Positions 1 through 9,769 of a DNA stretch of 29,840 nucleotides are shown here, piece after piece. Source of the DNA: DATJLQ01 sp035509415. Its GTDB lineage: Bacteria > Pseudomonadota > Alphaproteobacteria > JACZXZ01. Within the stretch, counting starts at the first letter, position 1; each line of letters starts with the position of its first letter. The translations under genes were made by a program, and so were the position numbers. The stretch is taken from NCBI GenBank assembly GCA_035509415.1, contig DATJLQ010000049.1, forward strand, positions 1 through 29,840. The letters run 5' to 3'. The notes beneath the pieces are model-generated. The model was not told where the DNA came from. It worked only from the letters and a program-made list of their open reading frames with translations, and ran no database searches.

Positions 1-1314
1 ATCGACGCGCATTTCATGGACGTGCCGCGCGAGGTGCTCACCACCACCATGCGCGCGAACCAGAAATACTTCGCGCTCGAGACGCCCGACGGCGCGCTCG
101 CGCCGCGTTTCCTCCTGGTTTCCAACATCGAGGCCAAGGACAAGGGCCGTGCGATCGTGGCCGGCAACGAGCGCGTGCTGCGCGCGCGTTTGGCCGACGC
201 GAAGTTCTTCTGGGATCAGGATCGGAAAACCCGTCTCGACGCGCGCGTGCCCAAGCTCAGGAGCCGCGTGTTCTATGCCGGCCTCGGCACGCTCGAGGAC
301 AAGGCGCTGCGTCTCGAGAAGCTCGCGGCCGAGCTCGCGGCCTACGTTCCGGGCGCCGACGCGACCCACGCGCGCCGTGCGGCCCTCCTGTGCAAGGCCG
401 ATCTCGTCTCGGGTATGGTGGGCGAGTTCCCGGAGCTGCAAGGGATCATGGGGCGCTATTACGCGCTCCACGACCGCGAGCCGCGCGAGGTCGCGGATGC
501 GATCGCCGAGCACTACGCGCCGCTCGGCCCGGGCGATCGCTGCCCGACGGCACCCATCGCGGTTGTGGCGGCGCTCGCCGACAAGATCGACAATCTCGTG
601 GGCTTCTGGTCGATCGGCGAGAAGCCGACCGGCTCCAAGGACCCCTACGCACTACGCCGCGCGGCGTTGGGCGCCATCCGCCTCATCGTCGAGAACAAGC
701 TGCGCGTGCCGCTTTACGAGATCTTCAACATCGCGCACCTGCTCCATGGCGAGAAGGAAACGGCGGGATCGTCGGTCGCGTTCGACGCCGACGATCTCAT
801 GGCGTTCTTCGCCGACCGGCTCAAGGTCCATCTGCGCGAGCAAGGCGTGCGCCACGATTTGGTCACGGCCGTGATGGCGCTCGGCGGCGAGGACGATCTG
901 GTGCGCCTCTTGGCGCGCGTCGAGGCACTCACCAGATTCCTTGCGAGCGAGGACGGCGCCAACCTGCTGACCGCCTACCGGCGCGCGTCCAACATCTTGA
1001 AGATCGAGGAGAAACGGGACAATGCGTCCTACGCGGGCGACGCCGACCCAGCGCTTCTGGTCGAGGCCGCCGAGCGCGAGCTCGAGCGCGCGCTGCGGCA
1101 TGCGAGCGGGACGATCGCGGGCCATCTCCGGCGCGAGGATTTCGCCGAGGCGATGGGCGACCTCGCGCGCCTCAGGCCCGCGCTCGACGCGTTCTTCGAC
1201 AAGGTCACGGTCAATTGTGACGACGCGACGCTGCGCGCGAACCGCTTGAAGCTCCTCTCGGGCATCCGCGCGGCGCTCGCGAGCGTCGCCGATTTCTCGA
1301 AGATCGAGGGTTGA
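1..1314 (+). CDS. glyS: Glycine--tRNA ligase beta subunit, 3' part
   Basis: This is the C-terminal 437 residues of the beta subunit of the bacterial alpha2beta2 glycyl-tRNA synthetase, which charges tRNA(Gly) in the cytoplasm. The reading frame is open from the first base of the window, so the gene begins upstream; the full E. coli protein has about 690 residues. Visible family signatures are DVPREVLTTTMRANQKYF at the left end, the stretch DKIDNLVGFWSIGEKPTGSK in the middle, and a C-terminal helical DALR-like anticodon-binding region (around ANLLTAYRRASNILKIEEK and CDDATLRANRLKLLSGIRAA). glyQ is expected just upstream, outside the window. It is followed on the same strand by ppdK after a 187-base gap that holds a repeat. 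Identification is secure; only the 5' end is missing. Confidence 0.97.
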   Translation: MDAHFMDVPREVLTTTMRANQKYFALETPDGALAPRFLLVSNIEAKDKGRAIVAGNERVLRARLADAKFFWDQDRKTRLDARVPKLRSRVFYAGLGTLEDKALRLEKLAAELAAYVPGADATHARRAALLCKADLVSGMVGEFPELQGIMGRYYALHDREPREVADAIAEHYAPLGPGDRCPTAPIAVVAALADKIDNLVGFWSIGEKPTGSKDPYALRRAALGAIRLIVENKLRVPLYEIFNIAHLLHGEKETAGSSVAFDADDLMAFFADRLKVHLREQGVRHDLVTAVMALGGEDDLVRLLARVEALTRFLASEDGANLLTAYRRASNILKIEEKRDNASYAGDADPALLVEAAERELERALRHASGTIAGHLRREDFAEAMGDLARLRPALDAFFDKVTVNCDDATLRANRLKLLSGIRAALASVADFSKIEG

Positions 1315-1337
1315 ACGATCGAGGTCAACGCTTGAAC

Positions 1338-1455
1338 CACCCCCCACCCGGCAACGCGAATCACGTTGCCGCCCTCCCTCTCGAGAGGGGAGGGTTGGTA
1401 AGCGAGCTCTCCCTCTTACCCCCTCTCGCTTGAAGGGGGAGGGTTGGGTGGGGGT
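1338..1455. repeat. Intergenic G/C-rich palindromic repeat between glyS and ppdK
   Basis: The glyS-ppdK gap is filled with nested inverted repeats. GGCAACG and CGTTGCC (about 1350-1370) form one stem. CCCTCC and GGGAGGG around a central TCTCGAGA (about 1372-1395) form a second. CCCCCT and AGGGGG (about 1419-1439) form a third. The G-run segment ending in GGGTTGGGTGGGGGT resembles dispersed intergenic repeats often seen in GC-rich proteobacteria. No second copy was seen in this window. It could affect transcript ends of glyS, but there is no T tract typical of an intrinsic terminator. Confidence 0.6.
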
Positions 1456-1501
1456 GAATGCCGCCGCGGACGCGGGGCGCATCGATTTGAGGTGAAGACA
1501 A

Positions 1502-4177
<2,676 letters not shown>

Positions 4178-4251
4178 GCGAAGCAGGGGCCCTGAGGCGA
4201 GGCAAGAATCAATACATCGTCCGACCCCATGGCCGATCCGCATCGTCCGGT

Positions 4252-4279
4252 TTGACGCGCCCGGAATTCTGGCTATAAT
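4252..4279 (+). promoter_or_regulatory. Near-consensus sigma-70-type promoter of the RelE/Phd pair
   Basis: TTGACG at 4252-4257 and a perfect TATAAT at 4274-4279 are separated by 16 bases. The predicted transcription start (about 4285-4287) lies only 2-4 bases before the toxin ATG at 4289, so the mRNA would be essentially leaderless. The hexamers are seen directly; promoter activity is inferred. Confidence 0.75.
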
Positions 4280-4290
4280 ATAGCCAGAAT
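4266..4290. promoter_or_regulatory. Palindromic operator over the -10 box and toxin start codon
   Basis: A perfect inverted repeat with 11-base arms, ATTCTGGCTAT and ATAGCCAGAAT, surrounds a 3-base centre AAT. It covers the -10 box, the predicted transcription start and the first two bases of the toxin ATG. This is the expected position for an autoregulatory operator bound by the antitoxin or toxin-antitoxin complex. Binding itself is inferred. Confidence 0.75.
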
Positions 4291-4582
4291 GCGGTACACG
4301 ATCGTCCTCGCGCCCGAAGCCGTCGAGGATTTGCGGCGGCTGAGAGCCGACCTTCGGGCCGAGGTGCGGTCGGCGATCGAGATTCATTTGCGGCACGAGC
4401 CGCGCAAGACCAGCCGCAGCAGGATCAAGCGGCTGCGCGGGACGGTCCGGCCCCAATACAGGCTGCGCGTGGGCGAGGTCAGGCTGTTCTACGATGTTGC
4501 GGAACGGACCGTCGAGATTCTGGCGATCGTGACGAAATCGGAGGCGGAGTCATGGCTCATTCGGCTCGCAAACCGGGCGTAA
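4289..4582 (+). CDS. RelE/ParE-superfamily toxin
   Basis: A 97-residue basic protein resembling RelE/YoeB/ParE toxins: the N-terminal strand MRYTIVLAPEAVEDLRRL leads into a helix, followed by the core RIKRLRGTVRPQYRLRVGEV and RLFYDVAERTVEILAIV, matching the family pattern (K-L-x-G, Y-R-x-R-x-G-x-x-R, Y-x-V, V-x-I-L). RelE-like members cleave mRNA on the ribosome, while ParE-like members poison gyrase; which applies here cannot be told from sequence. The toxin precedes its antitoxin gene and overlaps it by 31 bases, the reverse of the usual relBE or phd/doc order. There is no Shine-Dalgarno sequence; the ATG lies inside the operator palindrome. Confidence 0.85.
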   Translation: MRYTIVLAPEAVEDLRRLRADLRAEVRSAIEIHLRHEPRKTSRSRIKRLRGTVRPQYRLRVGEVRLFYDVAERTVEILAIVTKSEAESWLIRLANRA

Positions 4583-4827
4583 GGCAAGTTCCGCTGTCCG
4601 AGGTCAAGGACGATCTCTCGCGTTTTCTGCGCGAGGCCGAGAAACAGGAGATCGTGATTACGCGCCACGGCAAGCCGGCCGGCTTGCTGATCGGCTTCCA
4701 GTCGGAAGACCAATGGTTCGAATACCGGCTCGAAAACGATAGGCGCTTCCTGCACCGGATCGCGAAAGCGCGCGCGAGCATTCGTGCGGGACGCGGCGTG
4801 CGCCTGGAGGACGTCGGTACCGAATGA
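4552..4827 (+). CDS. Phd/YefM-family antitoxin
   Basis: A 91-residue partner of the upstream RelE-like toxin. The N-terminal part has the Phd/YefM fold signature: VPLSEVKDDLSRFLREAEKQ followed by EIVITRHGKPAGLLIGFQS, where ITRHGKPAG is the most conserved stretch. Family knowledge says the N-terminal domain dimerises and binds operator DNA, while the C-terminal helix (here about residues 60-91, charged and probably flexible) wraps the toxin. The gene starts inside the toxin reading frame, so translation is probably coupled. It most likely represses its own promoter through the palindrome at 4266-4290. Confidence 0.85.
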   Translation: MAHSARKPGVRQVPLSEVKDDLSRFLREAEKQEIVITRHGKPAGLLIGFQSEDQWFEYRLENDRRFLHRIAKARASIRAGRGVRLEDVGTE

Positions 4828-4866
4828 CGCGCGGCGGCGTGCCGCGTGCGTTAGCCCTGCGAGTCC

Positions 4867-5805
4867 TTAGCCCCGCGAACCTTGGGAATCTTGGTCGCGC
4901 CACGCCGGCTTAAGCGCCTTGACGCGCGCGGCGCCGGCGCTGAGCGAGAGTCCCGCCTCGATCGCCTCGAGCTTCAGAAGCGCCAAGCCGACGCCGTCTT
5001 CGGCCGCGCGCAGCTCGCCCACTTCGTCCGAGCCCAGCAGGATCGGCGTGCCCAAGGCGGGGGCTCGGCCCTCGATCGCGACCGGGACGAGGCGGCGCTT
5101 GACCAGCGCGCGATGCTTCATGCGCGCGGTCAGCTCCTGGCCGACATAGCAGCCCTTGTCGAAATCGACGCCGTTGAGCGCATCGAGCCCATTCTCCATC
5201 GGCAGCGCCTTCTCGGGCGGCAGATCGCCCGAGCCCTCCGGCACGCCGAGCGCCAAGCGCAAGCGCCGATGCCCGGCGAGCGGCGCCGCCTTGAGTCCCG
5301 CGCGCTCGAGCGTCGCCGCAGCACTCGCGCGCGGCAGGATCGCGCGGCAACCAAGTGCCGCAAGCCGCGGATCGACGAACGCAACGCCGCCACCCCAAGT
5401 GCTTGCATCGCCCGGCTCGGACGCCAAGCCGAATTTCGCGGCCGCACCATCGCCCCAGGCGAGGGCGACCGCGTATTCGGCGCGCGCATCCACGATCTCG
5501 ACCTTGGCGCGGAGCTTGTACATCTGGAGCCTGCGCTTCAGATCGTCGAGACGCGCGGCCTCGGCGTCGATCAGGATCGCCTCGTCGGTCGGGTGCGCCA
5601 CGAGGAAAAGATCGTGGAGCATCCGGCCCTGGCCGGTGAGGAGGGCGGCGTAGATCGCGCGCCCGTTCCCGATATTGCCGCCGGCCTTGCCCCCGATCTT
5701 GCCGACGTCGTTCGAGATCAGGCCCTGGAGGAAGCTCAGCCGGTCCGCGCCCGCGACCCTGAGACAGGCGCGCTCGTCGTATAAGGCATAGACGGCTTCA
5801 GCCAT
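4867..5805 (-). CDS. ygfZ: YgfZ/GcvT-like folate-binding protein (Fe-S cluster assembly factor)
   Basis: A 312-residue protein of the YgfZ (IBA57) family, tetrahydrofolate-binding relatives of GcvT that help assemble or repair certain iron-sulfur enzymes. The diagnostic motif KGCYVGQE is present at about residues 217-224, within NGVDFDKGCYVGQELTARMK, with the conserved Cys at 219. The N-terminal GADRLSFLQGLISNDV is also typical. I place the start at the ATG at 5805 (MAEAVYALYDERACLRV); the frame is open further upstream but that extension is not family-like. It is divergent from the glycosyltransferase gene at 5926, with a 120-base gap that must hold both promoters; no clear hexamers were seen there. 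Confidence 0.93.
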   Translation of the reverse strand: MAEAVYALYDERACLRVAGADRLSFLQGLISNDVGKIGGKAGGNIGNGRAIYAALLTGQGRMLHDLFLVAHPTDEAILIDAEAARLDDLKRRLQMYKLRAKVEIVDARAEYAVALAWGDGAAAKFGLASEPGDASTWGGGVAFVDPRLAALGCRAILPRASAAATLERAGLKAAPLAGHRRLRLALGVPEGSGDLPPEKALPMENGLDALNGVDFDKGCYVGQELTARMKHRALVKRRLVPVAIEGRAPALGTPILLGSDEVGELRAAEDGVGLALLKLEAIEAGLSLSAGAARVKALKPAWRDQDSQGSRG

Positions 5806-5925
5806 GATCGCTCCCGAGACGGTTGCCGGGGCGGCACCTTCGGGCCCTAACATGGCGCGCGTCGGGCGATGCGGCAAGGGCAGCGCTTCCTTGGCAAGCT
5901 CCTCGGGCCGCTCTATAAGCGCGCG

Positions 5926-6963
5926 ATGCATATCGTGCTGGTCGACGATTCCATCCCCTTCGACGCCGAGAGCCCGGCGACGGGCCCGCTGGGCGGCGCC
6001 GAGAAAAGCTTCGCGAGCCTGCCGGGTGCCTTGGCCGCGCGCGGCCATCGGGTGCAAGTGTTCAATCGCGCGGCGGTGGCGCGCACGATCGAGAGGGCTG
6101 CGTGGGAAACATGGCAAGGCCAGCGCCTGGTCGAATGCGACATCCTCATCGCGTTCCGCAAGCCCGAGCTCCTCGGCTTCGTCGCGACCGCGCGCCAGCG
6201 CGTGCTTTGGCTCGCCGAGCCCGCGACCATGCTCGATCCCGAGCCGGTGCGCGGACTTTTATATGCGCATCGGCCGGCGCTCGTGTTCATGGGCGAGGCG
6301 CATGCCGGGACCTACCGGCCGCGCGACGTGAAGCTGAAATGCGTCACGATCGCGCCCGGCATCCGCGCGGACTATCTCGCGGGCGAGGCCGAGGCGCCGC
6401 GTACCCCACCTTATGCCGTCGCGACCTCCCATCCGCTTCACGGGCTCGAATGGCTGTTGCGCCTGTGGCTCGAGCGCGTCGTCCCCGCCTGTCCCCATGC
6501 GAGCCTGCGCGTCTATTCCGCGACCCTCGCGCGCGCGGTCGTGAATGGGACGAGCGCGTTGCCGGACTCCTATCGCGCGGTCGCGGATTTGGCGCTTGGT
6601 GCGCGTGAGCGCGGGGTCGCGCTCCTGCCGCCCGGCCCGGACCCGGTCATGGCCGAGGCCTATCGAGGGGCACGCGTCCATCTCTATCCGGGGAGTGCGC
6701 GCGGGGCCTATGCCCATACGCTCGGCGAGAGCCAGGCCGCCGGCGTCCCCGGGGTCGCGCGCCCGCTCGGCGCCGCATCCGAGCGTATCGGCGACGGGGT
6801 CTCGGGCTATCTCGAGGCGGGCGAGGACGGCTTCGCGTTGCGCACCCTCGCCCTCCTCGAGGATGACGGGCTGCGCCAGAGGCTGGGCCTGGGCGCCAAG
6901 GGCCGCGGCCGGGGCTGGGACTGGAACGCGGCCGCGGCCGCCTTCGAGGCCATTTGGCGTTGA
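5926..6963 (+). CDS. GT4-type glycosyltransferase, first gene of glycan operon
   Basis: A 345-residue protein with the GT-B glycosyltransferase plan. The N-terminal MHIVLVDDSIPFD leads into GPLGGAEKSFASLPGALAAR, the usual group-4 GGAE/exxLa pattern. The C-terminal half carries GSARGAYAHTLGESQAAGVP and GVSGYLEAGEDGFALRTLAL, matching the donor-sugar-binding region (the EX7E-like segment is degenerate). Donor and acceptor sugars cannot be read from sequence. The ATG at 5926 is preferred because it begins the Rossmann strand; an upstream in-frame ATG at 5869 would add 19 non-family residues. It opens a run of surface-glycan genes ending at about 12085. Confidence 0.8.
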   Translation: MHIVLVDDSIPFDAESPATGPLGGAEKSFASLPGALAARGHRVQVFNRAAVARTIERAAWETWQGQRLVECDILIAFRKPELLGFVATARQRVLWLAEPATMLDPEPVRGLLYAHRPALVFMGEAHAGTYRPRDVKLKCVTIAPGIRADYLAGEAEAPRTPPYAVATSHPLHGLEWLLRLWLERVVPACPHASLRVYSATLARAVVNGTSALPDSYRAVADLALGARERGVALLPPGPDPVMAEAYRGARVHLYPGSARGAYAHTLGESQAAGVPGVARPLGAASERIGDGVSGYLEAGEDGFALRTLALLEDDGLRQRLGLGAKGRGRGWDWNAAAAAFEAIWR

Positions 6964-6993
6964 TCGCCGTTTCGTCCTATTCTCTCGCCCGCC

Positions 6994-7959
6994 ATGCGCA
7001 TCCTGTTCGTCACCTATACGCGGCTCGGGGACGCGGTGCTCTCGACCGGCGTCTTGTCCTGCATGATCGACCGCTACCCGGGCGCCGCCGTCACGATCGC
7101 GTGCGGCCGGCCGGCGGCGCCGCTGTTCGAGGCGGTGCCCGGGCTCGACGCGATCCACATCCTCGACAAGCAGCGCTACGGACTCCATTGGGCCAAGCTC
7201 TGGCCGCGCGTAGCACCCCGCTCCTGGGACGCGGTGGTCGATCTGCGCGCGACGGCGCTCGCCTATTTCCTCCTCGCGCGCCGGCGCTTCGTGCACAAGC
7301 CGAGCGACGCGCTCGAGCATCGCCTGGCGCAGCTCGCGCGCGTCGTCGGCGAGGAGCGCGTGCTGGCACCCCGCATCTGGACCCGGCCCGAGCATTGGCA
7401 GCGCGCGCAGAAGCTGATCCCGGACGGCTCGCCCCCGGTGCTCGCGGTCGCACCCACGGCGAACTGGCGCGGCAAGATGTGGCGCGGCGCCCATTTCGCC
7501 GAGCTCATCGAGCGCCTCACGGCACCAGACGGCGTGCTCGCGCACGCGCACGTCGCGGTCCTCGGCGCGGAGAACGAGCGCAATCTGGCACAGCCCGTGC
7601 TCGCGTCGCTCCGTCCCAACCGGCGCCTCGACCTCATCGGCAAGCTCGATCTCCTGACCGCCTTCACCGTGCTGCGGCGCTGCGCGCTTTTCATCGGCAA
7701 CGATTCCGGGCTCATGCATCTCGCCGCCGCGTCGGGCGCGCCGACCCTCGGCCTGTTCGGCCCGAGCCGGCCCGAGCATTACGCGCCCTGGGGGCCGCTC
7801 GCGGGCTATGTGCGCACGGACCTCGACTATGACCAGCTGGTGGGCACGCCGGGCTACGACCACCGCACGACCGACACGCTGATGGACAGTCTCAGCGTCG
7901 ATACGGTCGAGCGCGCGGCGGTCGAGCTGTGGCGCCGCAGCGTGGGCCGGGCCGCATGA
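6994..7959 (+). CDS. GT9-family (heptosyltransferase-like) glycosyltransferase
   Basis: A 321-residue ADP-heptose:LPS heptosyltransferase-family protein (GT9), a peripheral inner-membrane enzyme that adds heptose or a related sugar to lipopolysaccharide core. N-terminal ILFVTYTRLGDAVLSTGVL is the family opening with the R-x-G-D motif. The C-terminal half contains FIGNDSGLMHLAAASGAPT and GLFGPSRPEHYAPWG (about residues 233-270), the GT9 nucleotide-sugar-binding signature. It follows the GT4 gene by 30 bases and overlaps the next gene by four bases (ATGA), so translation is probably coupled. The exact acceptor is unknown. Confidence 0.92.
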   Translation: MRILFVTYTRLGDAVLSTGVLSCMIDRYPGAAVTIACGRPAAPLFEAVPGLDAIHILDKQRYGLHWAKLWPRVAPRSWDAVVDLRATALAYFLLARRRFVHKPSDALEHRLAQLARVVGEERVLAPRIWTRPEHWQRAQKLIPDGSPPVLAVAPTANWRGKMWRGAHFAELIERLTAPDGVLAHAHVAVLGAENERNLAQPVLASLRPNRRLDLIGKLDLLTAFTVLRRCALFIGNDSGLMHLAAASGAPTLGLFGPSRPEHYAPWGPLAGYVRTDLDYDQLVGTPGYDHRTTDTLMDSLSVDTVERAAVELWRRSVGRAA

Positions 7960-8723
7960 GCGAGGATGCGGGTGCCGCGACTCTCTCGGCGCTGGTCGTG
8001 GCGCGCAACGAGGAACGCCAGATCGCGGCCTGCCTCGACGGGCTCCGCTTCGCCGACGAGATCGTGGTCGTGCTCGACCGCTGCACCGACCGCACCAAGG
8101 AAATCGCCGAGCGCTACGGCGCGCGCGCGATCGAGGGCGCTTGGGAGATCGAGGGGCCGCGGCGCATGGCGGGCATCGCCGCGTGCCGCTCGAGCTGGAT
8201 CCTCGAGGTCGACGCGGACGAGCGCGTGCCGCAAGCCCTCGCCGAGGAAATCCGCGCGGCGATAAAGAATGCCGCGCCGGGCTATTTCCTCGTTCCGTTC
8301 GACAATTACATCGGCGAGCGGCTGGTGCGCTACGGCTGGGGTGCCGCGTGGGGCGTCTCCGCCGCGGTGCGCCTCTTCTCGCCGGGGGCGAAGCGCTGGG
8401 GCGACCAGCGCATCCATCCCAAGTTGACGCTTTCCGGCGAGCGGCGCTGGCTGAAGTCGCCCATGATCCACTACGTCGACCGCAACATTTCCGACATGTT
8501 GCAGCGTCTCGACCGCTACACGACCGCGCGCGCGCGCGATCTGCGCGCGTCGGGCGAGGCGGGAAGCCTGGTCGACAATGTGCGGCGCTTGTTCTCGCGC
8601 TTCTTCAAATGCTATGTCGGGCGCAAAGGGTACCGCGAGGGCGCCTATGGCTTCCTCATCGCGCTCATGGCCGGGCTCTATCCGCTGATCTCCTATCTCA
8701 AGGCAACGCTCGAGCGGGATTGA
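7956..8723 (+). CDS. GT2-family glycosyltransferase, WaaE/KdtX-like
   Basis: A 255-residue GT-A fold transferase. TLSALVVARNEERQIAACL is the family-2 N-terminus, VVVLDRCTDRTKEIAERYGA binds the nucleotide, and LEVDADERVP supplies the metal-binding DxD (about residues 86-88). The C-terminal hydrophobic stretch GFLIALMAGLYPLISYLK suggests membrane association. This layout is that of WaaE/KdtX enzymes, which add a beta-1,4-glucose to the inner-core heptose of lipopolysaccharide, fitting the heptosyltransferase-like gene just upstream. The start ATG overlaps the upstream stop as ATGA; its own stop overlaps the next start as TGATG. Confidence 0.88.
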   Translation: MSEDAGAATLSALVVARNEERQIAACLDGLRFADEIVVVLDRCTDRTKEIAERYGARAIEGAWEIEGPRRMAGIAACRSSWILEVDADERVPQALAEEIRAAIKNAAPGYFLVPFDNYIGERLVRYGWGAAWGVSAAVRLFSPGAKRWGDQRIHPKLTLSGERRWLKSPMIHYVDRNISDMLQRLDRYTTARARDLRASGEAGSLVDNVRRLFSRFFKCYVGRKGYREGAYGFLIALMAGLYPLISYLKATLERD

Positions 8724-9769
8724 TGGGCGAGTTGCGCGTACTTCAGGCGATGGCGGGGGCGCGGCATGGCGGCGCGGAGACGTTCTTCATGCGCCTCGTG
8801 CCGGCGCTCGGGCGCGCGGGGCTCATGCAGCGCGTCGTGATGCGGCGCGACCCCGAGCGCGCCGAGGCGCTACGCACCCAGGGCTTCGAGCCGATCGAGC
8901 TCGGCTTCGGCGGCGCTCTCGATTTCACGACCCGGCGCGCGTTCCGCCGCGCGGTCGCGGAGTTCAAGCCCGACCTCGTGATGAGCTGGATGAGCCGCGC
9001 CACCGCCTACTGCCCGCGCGGGCGCGGGGCGGGCGGCGCGTTCGTGCATGTGGCGCGCCTCGGCGGCTATTACGACCTCAAATATTACCGGCGTTGCGAT
9101 CACCTGGTCGGCAACACGCCCGACATCGTGGCCTATCTGGTCGCGGCGGGTTGGCCCGAGGCGCGCGCGCATTATCTCCCGAATTTCGTCGATGCCGAGG
9201 AGGCGCAGCCGGTGCCGCGCGCGAGTCTCGCGACACCGGAGGATGCGCCGCTCGTGCTCGCCCTCGGCCGGCTCCACAAGAACAAGGCGTTCGACGTGCT
9301 GCTCAAGGCGATGACGCAAGTGCCGGGTGCGCATCTCTGGCTTGCGGGCGAGGGGAGCGAGCGGCACGAGCTCGAGGCGGAGTGCGCATGGCTCGGACTC
9401 GGCGACCGCGTCCATTTCCTCGGCTGGCGCGACGATGCGGCGGCGCTTTACGCCGCGGCCGACCTTCTCGTCTGTCCGTCCCGCCGCGAGCCGCTCGGGA
9501 ACGTGGTGATCGAGGCCTGGGCGCAGGGCGTGCCGGTGGTCGCGGCGGCGAGCGAGGGGCCGCGCGCCTATATCGAGGACGGCAAAAGCGGGTTGCTCGC
9601 GCCGATCGACGATGCGGGCGCGCTCGCGCGCCAGATGCGCCGCGCGCTCGAGGACAAGGCGCTCGCGGCGTCGCTCGTTTCCGGCGGGCGCGCGGCCTAT
9701 GGCACCCAGTTCACCGAGGCGGCCGTGGTCGCGCGCTATCTCGAATTCTTCAAGAAGGTCGCGGCCTGA
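8723..9769 (+). CDS. GT4-family glycosyltransferase
   Basis: A 348-residue GT-B glycosyltransferase. N-terminal LRVLQAMAGARHGGAETFFM is the family-4 GGAE loop. The C-terminal domain has LALGRLHKNKAFDVLLKAM and the EX7E-like block REPLGNVVIEAWAQGVPVVA followed by GPRAYIEDGKSGLLAPIDD, as in WaaG/PimA-type enzymes that keep anomeric configuration. The sugar specificity cannot be inferred. Start and stop are coupled to neighbours by one-base overlaps (TGATG at 8721-8725 and 9767-9771), which strongly supports a single operon transcript and fixes the start codon. Confidence 0.92.
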   Translation: MGELRVLQAMAGARHGGAETFFMRLVPALGRAGLMQRVVMRRDPERAEALRTQGFEPIELGFGGALDFTTRRAFRRAVAEFKPDLVMSWMSRATAYCPRGRGAGGAFVHVARLGGYYDLKYYRRCDHLVGNTPDIVAYLVAAGWPEARAHYLPNFVDAEEAQPVPRASLATPEDAPLVLALGRLHKNKAFDVLLKAMTQVPGAHLWLAGEGSERHELEAECAWLGLGDRVHFLGWRDDAAALYAAADLLVCPSRREPLGNVVIEAWAQGVPVVAAASEGPRAYIEDGKSGLLAPIDDAGALARQMRRALEDKALAASLVSGGRAAYGTQFTEAAVVARYLEFFKKVAA

